Positions 1-5,934 of a stretch of 7,353 bases of DNA are shown here, one piece after another (the stretch's first letter is position 1; each line of letters opens with the position of its first letter). The notes beneath the pieces were generated by a model. It saw nothing but the letters and a program-made list of their open reading frames with translations, ran no database searches and was not told the origin of the DNA. The translations under genes and the position numbers were made by a program. The DNA lies in NCBI GenBank assembly GCA_027717875.1, contig JALLOL010000118.1, forward strand, positions 1-7,353. Direction: 5' to 3'. The DNA comes from Acidobacteria bacterium AH-259-L09 (GTDB lineage Bacteria > Acidobacteriota > UBA6911 > RPQK01).

Positions 1-2
1 TT

Positions 3-182
3 GCAACCGATGAGTTTATGACGGCGGCCCGTGCGCAGGCCGCCGCATTGGGCCGGCCCGACTTCGACGCAGTCTATGTCGATCATCCGATTCAGGATCA
101 GACGCAACAGGAAATCGAGATGAGGGTAGAGACAGCAATTGAGGAAATCGTGGCTCGGCTTACCAGGTCGATAGCCACGTGA
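3..182 (+). CDS. UGSC-family protein, C-terminal end (5' end outside window)
   Basis: This frame is open from the left edge and stops at TGA 180-182, giving the last 59 residues of a longer protein. The visible part reads ATDEFMTAARAQAAALGRPD, followed by a short segment containing VDHPIQD and then an acidic helix ending in ARLTRSIAT. A helix, then a G-x-P-D turn, then a strand ending in (V/P)HPI is the pattern I associate with the C-terminus of the UGSC (seleno)protein family, named for a U/C-G-S-C motif that would lie outside the window. The family is thought to be redox-related, but its reaction is not well defined. Family assignment rests on this short tail only. The gene converges on the metal-efflux operon and is probably not functionally tied to it. 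The reading frame and stop are clear; the family name is moderately sure. Confidence 0.68.
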   Translation, partial: ATDEFMTAARAQAAALGRPDFDAVYVDHPIQDQTQQEIEMRVETAIEEIVARLTRSIAT

Positions 183-330
183 AAAGGCGGAGATTCTTTC
201 CAGCGTGACTGCGACTTCCAGCCCATGGGTTTGAGTGGCATTTGGCATCGACTTATAATTAAGAAGTCATCAAACTGTTCACTGTGCTTTATTTGAAGCG
301 GTGGCTCTCCCTGGGAAGCATCCGACAAAG
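183..330. other. Convergent intergenic gap, no clear terminator
   Basis: This 148-bp stretch separates the stop of the plus-strand UGSC-family gene from the stop of the last minus-strand operon gene, so a bidirectional terminator would be expected. I find only a weak dyad, GACTT at 250-254 against AAGTC at 264-268, with a 9-nt A/T-rich loop and no following T-run. CCCATGGG near 222-229 is a short palindrome. Positions 302-318 resemble the repeat unit found at 2565-2616 (listed separately). No tRNA, promoter or small gene could be supported. Confidence 0.5.
302..318. repeat. Degenerate single copy of the 18-bp repeat
   Basis: TGGCTCTCCCTGGGAAG matches the intergenic unit TGGCGCTCCCTGCGGAAG at 2581-2598 with one substitution and one missing base. 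It lies just downstream of the stop codon of the last operon gene, while the main array lies just downstream of the pump gene. The match is short enough that chance or a shared G/C-rich bias cannot be ruled out. Confidence 0.4.
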
Positions 331-1086
331 CTAATTCTCCTCAGCAAAAGGATTCGCAGAAGAAGAGTCCGGTTTCAGTCTGTCCAGCCAAGATTCTGGT
401 TCGTAAATTTTTCTCCACAACAGTTTGTAGGTCTCGTTATCCATCCGTTGCTTGAGTTGAAACTGGAAGTTCCTGATGCTGCCCGAGTGGGAGTGTTCCC
501 GGACGGTAATTCGAAAGCTGGAACGGGACATGCGACCGAAGCTCTCAATGTCTTCAATGGGCCAGAAACGACTGTGTTCAGAATCAGGGGCAGTGTAATA
601 GATACCCCCTTCGGTGAATAGCAACTGACCTTCACACCCTCCGCCGAGAGAGTGCTTGTGCTTGGCCAGAAGCATGTAAGCTACATGGTCGGGTCTGGTG
701 AAAACAGCAGACACCACTCGAGTGGGAAGCCGCTCACGCAAAAAATTCACGACTTCAGGGTTAATCTCTCTTTCGACCAACTCAAATTCAAATGTCCGGT
801 CACGGCTAAGTTTCCACCAGACATCTTCGTAAGTTCGAATGTAGATTTTCTGCGGCGACTCGATCTTCACTTCCTGCATATCGGTGTAAGACCAGCGAGT
901 ATTGTGGTCATTGTCCTTCTCTGAGGTGTAGGTGATACCTTCTTGGTCAATGGTCAAGTCCCCAGAGCCTGCTCCCCAGAAGTGGTCATGCTTAACAGGA
1001 AACTGGAAAACAGGTTTGTCGCTCGCCATCACAGACCGGCAAAGCAATAGAGCTATAGTCAGAACTGAAAGAAAAAAGGTCTTCAT
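331..1086 (-). CDS. Secreted two-domain protein with paired KHxH motifs, function unknown
   Basis: I do not recognise a named family. From the chosen ATG (1084-1086) the product has 251 residues. It opens with a signal peptide, MKTFFLSVLTIALLLCRSVM then A21, with likely cleavage after VMA. The Cys at residue 16 does not sit in a lipobox. The rest is two copies of one domain, about residues 29-120 and 139-228. Each copy starts with KHDH or KHKH, continues with a Gly-rich turn, then a G-I-x-Y-T strand, a His/Arg/Trp segment (HNTRWSYTDM versus HSRFWPIEDI), and ends in an F-x-F/F-Q-F strand and a helix. The pattern looks beta-rich, like a small PH-like or barrel fold; this is inference. An ATG at 1114-1116 would add ten residues (MWLYLPENKC) and has its own AGAGG upstream, but the later start gives a standard signal peptide and a GGAG site. 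It follows the channel gene by 43 bp (13 bp with the longer start), so co-transcription with the efflux genes is likely. A role in periplasmic metal binding is a guess. Confidence 0.85.
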   Translation of the reverse strand: MKTFFLSVLTIALLLCRSVMASDKPVFQFPVKHDHFWGAGSGDLTIDQEGITYTSEKDNDHNTRWSYTDMQEVKIESPQKIYIRTYEDVWWKLSRDRTFEFELVEREINPEVVNFLRERLPTRVVSAVFTRPDHVAYMLLAKHKHSLGGGCEGQLLFTEGGIYYTAPDSEHSRFWPIEDIESFGRMSRSSFRITVREHSHSGSIRNFQFQLKQRMDNETYKLLWRKIYEPESWLDRLKPDSSSANPFAEEN

Positions 1087-1094
1087 ACACTTGT

Positions 1095-1099
1095 TCTCC
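1095..1099 (-). promoter_or_regulatory. Ribosome binding site deciding the start of the KHxH protein
   Basis: On the minus strand GGAGA lies 8 nt before the ATG at 1084-1086. This supports starting at MKTFFLSV rather than at the ATG ten codons upstream, which has only AGAGG about 8 nt ahead. Confidence 0.55.
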
Positions 1100-1129
1100 G
1101 GAAGGTAAAGCCACATGTCATTTGCCTCT

Positions 1130-2524
1130 TTACTTCACAAAAACAAAGCCCAACAGCTCCTCCAGTCGAACCAGGTTCTGAAAATAATCGCGGGTTTCTT
1201 CTTCGTATTGAAGTTCATAGTTCAGTACAGTGAGCGAGTTGTCAATCAAGGCGAGAAAGTCGAGGCTGCCCACCCCATAGGCTGATAATGCCGAGTCCAG
1301 TGAGGCGGTGGCTTGAGGAATGATTCCTTGTCGATACAGCCGTATCAGACGCTGTGCGGTGCGGGCCCCGATATAAGCGTCCTTAATACTGAAGGTCACC
1401 TGCTGGAGCTTACTCTGGTAGCCATGTTTTGATCGTTCGAGCTCTTCAACATTTTCCTCTACCCGAAAGCGTTCTTTTCTCCAGAAATACAAAGGTATTT
1501 CCAGTCCCAGACGATACTCATACATATTGTCAAAGGGTCCACCACGCAGCATGTAACTTGTTGAAATGCTCAAGTCGGGGAAAAACTCCTTTTTGGCCAG
1601 ATCCAGCTGCAGGGAAGCTTTCTGAATCTCTAACCTTTCCGCCTCAATTTCAGGATTCTGTTCTCTCGCCATGAGATAAAGCTTTTCCAAAGAAAAGGGC
1701 AACTCTACGGCCGTGTTTTCCACCTGGACCGGCTGAGGGAGAACGACGTCTGGAGATCGATTGAGTAGAGTGTTAATTCGAGCTTGAGCACTTTCCCGTT
1801 GCTGACCCAGCAATTCAAGGCGTTCCATGATCAGTGAAATTTCCACGTGAGACCTGAGCACATCTGCCTGCAGACCCTCTCCCACGGTGTACTTCGCTTC
1901 GGCAATTCGGGAGAGCTTTTGTAGAAGATCTCGATATCGATTCAGGATGCTTATAGCCTGATGGATGTAACTCAGCTCAAAATAGGCCGTCTTCAATCGA
2001 CGAGTGATCTCCAAAGTCACTGCCTGGTAAATTTGTGCCTTTTGAGCCGCCTCGGTTTCCGCGATATCCCCCTTTAGATTCAACTTACCCGGCCACGGAA
2101 TCTTCTGCTTGAACATGAAGGAAGCCCAGGAAAGAGGACCACCGCCAATAGTGGAGTAAGGCAAGGGATTTCCCGAACTCATCGAACCAAAACTGACTTC
2201 CGGGTCCGGAAGCGAGGCGACCTGCGAAGGCCTCTTGGTAGAAGCTGCCCACTTCTTACGAGCCTCCCAGATCGAAGGATTAGAACGTAGGGCCTGCTCT
2301 ACTAAACTATTAAGGAGTTCAAACGATTGGTTGGCCTGTTCTGCCGGCGGGAGCACGCCTTGCGAAACCTTTGCGCCACGGCTGTCAAGTAAAGATGAAA
2401 GCTTTTCCTCGTCTTCTTCAGCCGCAGAAATTGCTTGAGCACGAACAACCGCAGACGCAAAGAAAAGACTTCCCATCAGGATAAATATCAGTGGGTGAGC
2501 TTTCCAATATGTTCTTCCATTCAT
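1130..2524 (-). CDS. TolC/CusC-family outer-membrane efflux channel
   Basis: This 464-residue protein is the predicted outer-membrane duct of the tripartite pump. An N-terminal signal peptide covers about residues 1-32 (hydrophobic LIFILMGSLFFASAVV, likely cut after AQA); unlike E. coli CusC, no lipobox cysteine is seen. Two outer-membrane efflux protein repeats follow, about 65-258 and 275-462, each made of long amphipathic helices with a short beta segment. Family-like sequences include FKQKIPWPGKLNLKGDIAET near 138-157, YTVGEGLQADVLRSHVE near 212-228 in the first repeat, and YGVGSLDFLALID near 416-428 in the second. Length is normal for the family. Start choice is supported by GAGG 7 nt before the ATG. 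It lies 107 bp after the pump gene and 43 bp before the KHxH gene, on the same strand. The partner pump implies Cu/Ag export, but the channel sequence alone does not show specificity. CzcC-like naming would be equally possible. Confidence 0.93.
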   Translation of the reverse strand: MNGRTYWKAHPLIFILMGSLFFASAVVRAQAISAAEEDEEKLSSLLDSRGAKVSQGVLPPAEQANQSFELLNSLVEQALRSNPSIWEARKKWAASTKRPSQVASLPDPEVSFGSMSSGNPLPYSTIGGGPLSWASFMFKQKIPWPGKLNLKGDIAETEAAQKAQIYQAVTLEITRRLKTAYFELSYIHQAISILNRYRDLLQKLSRIAEAKYTVGEGLQADVLRSHVEISLIMERLELLGQQRESAQARINTLLNRSPDVVLPQPVQVENTAVELPFSLEKLYLMAREQNPEIEAERLEIQKASLQLDLAKKEFFPDLSISTSYMLRGGPFDNMYEYRLGLEIPLYFWRKERFRVEENVEELERSKHGYQSKLQQVTFSIKDAYIGARTAQRLIRLYRQGIIPQATASLDSALSAYGVGSLDFLALIDNSLTVLNYELQYEEETRDYFQNLVRLEELLGFVFVK

Positions 2525-2531
2525 AATGCAA

Positions 2532-2535
2532 CCTC
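2532..2535 (-). promoter_or_regulatory. Ribosome binding site of the TolC-family gene
   Basis: GAGG on the minus strand, 7 nt before the ATG at 2522-2524, fixes the start of the channel gene. It is the best Shine-Dalgarno match in the operon and suggests independent translation initiation after the 107-bp gap. Confidence 0.6.
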
Positions 2536-2564
2536 ACTGTGTACGGATACTAATTTAGGCCTTT

Positions 2565-2616
2565 TGGCTCCCTGCGGAAGTGGCGCTCCCTGCGGAAGTG
2601 GCGCTCCCTTCCGGGG
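2565..2616. repeat. 18-bp tandem repeat, about 2.5-3 copies, between pump and channel genes
   Basis: The unit TGGCGCTCCCTGCGGAAG is exact at 2581-2598. It is preceded by a copy lacking two bases at 2565-2580 (TGGCTCCCTGCGGAAG) and followed by a copy diverged in its second half at 2599-2616 (TGGCGCTCCCTTCCGGGG). The array fills about half of the 107-bp gap between the pump stop and the channel start. The period is a multiple of three, but no gene crosses it on the coding strand. There are no spacers, so it is not a CRISPR array. Its role is unknown. Confidence 0.85.
2593..2613 (-). other. Small hairpin downstream of the pump gene
   Basis: CGGAAG at 2593-2598 pairs with CTTCCG at 2608-2613 around a 9-nt loop, and it begins about 18 nt after the pump stop codon on the coding strand. 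It is formed by the end of one repeat copy and the diverged end of the next. There is no U-tract, so it is not a standard terminator. It could slow 3' decay of the pump message or tune the pump-to-channel ratio; this is inference. Confidence 0.35.
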
Positions 2617-2631
2617 TGTCAAAGGTGATCC

Positions 2632-5600
2632 TCATTTGCCATTCTCCGGCAGGTCAGACTCGTAGCGTTTCCAGACAAAGAAGAGAGCCGGATAAATGGT
2701 GAGCCCCAGAAAAAAGGAGGTTACCAGACCCCCCACCATGGGAGCGGCCATACGTTTCATGACATCGGCCCCCGTTTCGTGTGTGGCTGCCCACATGATG
2801 GGAAGCAAGGCCACAAATGTTGTCAGCACGGTCATGAGCTTGGGACGCAGTCGCTGGACCGCGCCGTAGTGAATCGCCTCTTTAAGATCGTCCACATGAC
2901 GCATCCTGCCCTCTGTCTGCCATTTTCGGTGAGCGATCTGCAGGTACAGCAGCAACACCACTCCCATCTCGGCCTCCAGACCGGCCAGAGCAATAATCCC
3001 CACCCACACCGCGATACTCAGGTTGTAATCCAACAAGTACAGGAACCAGAACGACCCAATAAGCGAGAAGGGAACCGCCAGAAACACGATGAGGGGTTCC
3101 TTCCAGGATCCGAAGTTCAGGTAGAGCAGGACGAAGATGATGAAGAGTGTAATGGGAATAATGTAGGTCAGCCGCTGCTTCATGCGCAGCAAATATTTGT
3201 ACTGTCCCGACCATTCGAGACGGTAACCAGCCGGTATTTCAACCTGGTTTGCAACGATTTGTTGAGCTTGCTCGACGTAGCCCTCGTAATCTTCGTGGGT
3301 GACGTCGACGAAGACGTATCCCACCAACTGGCCATCTTCGTCCCGAATCATCGGTGGTCCCTGCGTATATTCCATATCAGCCAGCAGCGAAATGGGGACT
3401 TGGGCACCAGCGGGGGTAGGAATAAGTACTCTTCCCAGCCCCTCTATATCGTTGCGAAGCTCCCGTGGATAGCGGACGTTGATTGGGTAGCGCTCTCTGC
3501 CTTCGATGGTATAGCCAATGTTCTTGCCTCCGATAGCCGTCTCTATGATGTTCTCCACATCACCGACGGTCAGACCATAACGAGCTGCTTCCTCCCGGTT
3601 AATCTTGAAATCAAAATAGTAGCCTCCCATCACTCGGTCTGCGAAAGCACTGCGCGTACCGGGTACCTCTTGGAGGACATTCTCAATCTGAACGGCGATT
3701 TCCTCTATCTTCACCAGGTCGGGGCCGAAGACTTTTACTCCGAGATTACTGCGCATGCCGGTGGAGAGCATCTCGGTCCGGGTTTGAACCGGCATCCACC
3801 AGATGTTGGCCATTCCGGGAAACTTCAATTGGGCATCCATTTCCTCGATCAACGCCTCCCACGACTTGGGGCGTTCCTCGGGCCAAAAGTACCTGAACAT
3901 TGGTTGCAGAAAGTTTGGCATCCAACTGGAGTACCAGCGTTCTTCATGCACCCGTTCCCAGTCTTCCTGAGGCTTCAAAAGCACCACGGTTTCAACCATG
4001 CTCAAAGGAGCGGGATCAGTGGATGTATTGGCTCTTCCGATCTTTCCGAAAACCCTCTCCACTTCGGGAAATTGGCGCAGCAGTTTGTCCTGTGTCTGAA
4101 GGATCCTGGTGGCTTCCGTGACCGGCATTCCGGGGACCGCCGTGGGCATAAAAAGCAAGGATCCTTCGTTTAAAGGAGGCATAAACTCCGATCCGAGCTG
4201 CATGAATGCCGGGACGGCGGACAGTACGAGCAAGAAGCTGACGAAGATGAAAGTCTTCGGGAAGCGCAGAATGAAACTCAGTATTGGGGTATAAATCGCG
4301 TGGAGGAGCCGGCTGATCGGATGCTTTTCTTCGGGGCGGATTTTTCCCTTTATCAGCAGGGCTCCCAGAGCTGGCACCAGCGTGATGGCCAACAGAGCTG
4401 CAAAGAACATGGAGAAGGTTTTCGTATACGCCAGCGGTTTGAAAAGTCGGCCTTCCTGGGCTTGTAGAGTAAACACCGGGAGAAAGGAAACCGTGATCAC
4501 AAGCAGGGAGACAAAGATGGAAGGTCCCACTTCGCAAAATGACCGAATCAGAACGTCGCTCCTTTTCCCAGGTCTTCCTTGAGATCCCCATTCCTCCAGC
4601 TTTTTGTGTGCGTTTTCGAGCAGGACAATGGAAGCATCCACCATAGCCCCGATAGCGATAGCGATTCCTCCCAGGGACATAATATTGGCGGTGACCTTCA
4701 TGTAATACATAGGGATAAAAGAAATGATGATGGCCAGGGGTAAGGCCAGGATCGGAATGAAGGCGCTGCGCAAATGCAGCAAAAAAACAATAATGACCAC
4801 ACTGACCACAATCATTTCCTCGGTCAGCTTTTCTTTTAGGGTGTCGATGGCTCGTAAGATCAGCTCGGATCGATCGTAGGTGACGACCAACTGGACGCCC
4901 TCGGGCAGGGAACCTTCCACTTCCTTCAGCCTGGTCTTAACCCGCTCAATGACGTCGAGGGCGTTTTCCCCATAGCGCATCACCACAATGGCGCCGACCA
5001 CCTCTCCTCGACCGTCCAGTTCTGCAATGCCCCGGCGCATATCCGGTCCGAATTGAACCGTTCCCAGATCTCGGACCTGAACCGGAGTACCCTTTCCATC
5101 GGTTACTACAGGAACTGACTCGATATCTTGGAGCGATTGGATGTAACCGCGTCCCCGCACCATGTACTCGGTGCTGGCAATCTCTAGTACCCGGCCGCCC
5201 ACGTCGTTGTTGCTGTCGCGGATGGCATCGATGACTTTCTCGAGCGGGATGTTGTAGGCCAGGAGTTTGTTGGGATCGAGCTCCACCTGATATTGCTTGA
5301 CGAAGCCACCCACACTGGCCACTTCAGCCACACCGGGCACCGACTCCAACCAGTAGCGCAGGTACCAGTCCTGAAAGGAGCGAAGTTGAGCCAGGTTGTA
5401 GCGCCCGGTTTCGTCAACCAGTGCGTATTCAAACACCCATCCCACTCCGGTAGCATCGGGGCCCAGTATGGGGGTGGTTCCTTCGGGTAATTGCCCGGTG
5501 ATCTTTTGCAGGTACTCCAAGACCCGGCTTCTGGCCCAATACATCTCGGTTCCATCTTCAAAGATGATGTAGACGTAAGAAAAACCGAACTGGGAGATGC

Positions 5601-5850
5601 CGCGGACGAGCTGGACGTTGGGCGCGGAGAGCATGGCTGTCACGATCGGATACGTGATCTGGTCTTCCACCAGGTCGGGGCTGCGCCCCGGCCATTCTGT
5701 AAACACAATGACCTGGACATCAGAGAGATCCGGGATCGCGTCCAGCGTGACGTTGTAGAGAGCCCACAGGCCCCAGGCTGTGGCAAACGTCATGACCAGA
5801 AAGACCAGGAACCGGTTTCTGGCGCTAAATTGAATGATTTTCTCGATCAT
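2632..5850 (-). CDS. cusA: CusA-type heavy-metal efflux RND pump, predicted Cu(I)/Ag(I)
   Basis: This 1072-residue inner-membrane proton/metal antiporter exports metal from periplasm or cytoplasm through the adaptor and channel. It has TM1 near 13-33, a large periplasmic domain, TM2-TM6 near 342-500, TM7 near 530-550, a second periplasmic domain, and TM8-TM12 near 893-1060. The proton-relay residues of E. coli CusA (D405, E939, K984) correspond to D405 in GAMVDAS, E961 in LEAEMG and K1004 in RPKLM. The three-methionine metal site (M573, M623, M672, with E625) corresponds to M568 in LLFMP, M618 and E620 in PLSMVE, and M694 in EMLSTG, which argues for Cu/Ag over Zn/Co/Cd. Of the accessory Met pairs, M391-M1031 and M403-M481 are kept; M410-M501 and M271-M755 are not complete. 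Residues about 635-663 are extra relative to E. coli CusA. The frame is open 47 codons upstream to 5991, but only from ATG 5848-5850 does the protein match the family (MIEKIIQFSARNRFLVFL); its Shine-Dalgarno is weak. It lies 79 bp after the adaptor gene. Confidence 0.96.
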   Translation of the reverse strand: MIEKIIQFSARNRFLVFLVMTFATAWGLWALYNVTLDAIPDLSDVQVIVFTEWPGRSPDLVEDQITYPIVTAMLSAPNVQLVRGISQFGFSYVYIIFEDGTEMYWARSRVLEYLQKITGQLPEGTTPILGPDATGVGWVFEYALVDETGRYNLAQLRSFQDWYLRYWLESVPGVAEVASVGGFVKQYQVELDPNKLLAYNIPLEKVIDAIRDSNNDVGGRVLEIASTEYMVRGRGYIQSLQDIESVPVVTDGKGTPVQVRDLGTVQFGPDMRRGIAELDGRGEVVGAIVVMRYGENALDVIERVKTRLKEVEGSLPEGVQLVVTYDRSELILRAIDTLKEKLTEEMIVVSVVIIVFLLHLRSAFIPILALPLAIIISFIPMYYMKVTANIMSLGGIAIAIGAMVDASIVLLENAHKKLEEWGSQGRPGKRSDVLIRSFCEVGPSIFVSLLVITVSFLPVFTLQAQEGRLFKPLAYTKTFSMFFAALLAITLVPALGALLIKGKIRPEEKHPISRLLHAIYTPILSFILRFPKTFIFVSFLLVLSAVPAFMQLGSEFMPPLNEGSLLFMPTAVPGMPVTEATRILQTQDKLLRQFPEVERVFGKIGRANTSTDPAPLSMVETVVLLKPQEDWERVHEERWYSSWMPNFLQPMFRYFWPEERPKSWEALIEEMDAQLKFPGMANIWWMPVQTRTEMLSTGMRSNLGVKVFGPDLVKIEEIAVQIENVLQEVPGTRSAFADRVMGGYYFDFKINREEAARYGLTVGDVENIIETAIGGKNIGYTIEGRERYPINVRYPRELRNDIEGLGRVLIPTPAGAQVPISLLADMEYTQGPPMIRDEDGQLVGYVFVDVTHEDYEGYVEQAQQIVANQVEIPAGYRLEWSGQYKYLLRMKQRLTYIIPITLFIIFVLLYLNFGSWKEPLIVFLAVPFSLIGSFWFLYLLDYNLSIAVWVGIIALAGLEAEMGVVLLLYLQIAHRKWQTEGRMRHVDDLKEAIHYGAVQRLRPKLMTVLTTFVALLPIMWAATHETGADVMKRMAAPMVGGLVTSFFLGLTIYPALFFVWKRYESDLPENGK

Positions 5851-5911
5851 AGCTTTCAACTCGCAATCGCTGTTCTGTGCTGCACCACTCTCAGGTAAGT
5901 CCAAGTGCCGT

Positions 5912-5934
5912 GCTGAGCAGGTCAGCTGATCAGC
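5912..5934. other. Overlapping dyads at the adaptor-pump junction
   Basis: GCTGA (5912-5916) and TCAGC (5922-5926) form a 5-bp stem with a 5-nt loop, and a perfect 10-bp palindrome GCTGATCAGC spans 5925-5934 across the adaptor stop codon. The two share bases, so they would be alternative structures. No U-run follows on either strand, so this is not a terminator. It may be an RNA processing or protein site, or simply chance. Confidence 0.3.

Noticed and set aside
250..268. Possible terminator between the converging genes
   Set aside because: Only a 5-bp, A/T-rich stem with a 9-nt loop and no T-run on either side.
98..328. 76-codon minus-strand frame in the convergent gap
   Set aside because: It overlaps the UGSC-family coding end antisense, has no recognisable features, and no clear ribosome binding site.
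2565..2616. CRISPR array
   Set aside because: Units are directly adjacent with no spacers, only about three copies, and no cas genes nearby.
2435..2665. Plus-strand 76-codon frame with GSGAPC repeats
   Set aside because: It is simply the 18-bp tandem repeat read in one frame, and it overlaps both flanking genes antisense.
2779..4173. A 464-codon open frame on the plus strand opposite the pump gene
   Set aside because: It is the antisense shadow of a clearly conserved RND pump; its translation has no recognisable domain and is rich in His/Gln, as expected from reading the complement.
4016..4591. 191-codon minus-strand frame within the pump gene
   Set aside because: Same strand but different frame from the pump, which is intact and conserved throughout; the translation has no domain.
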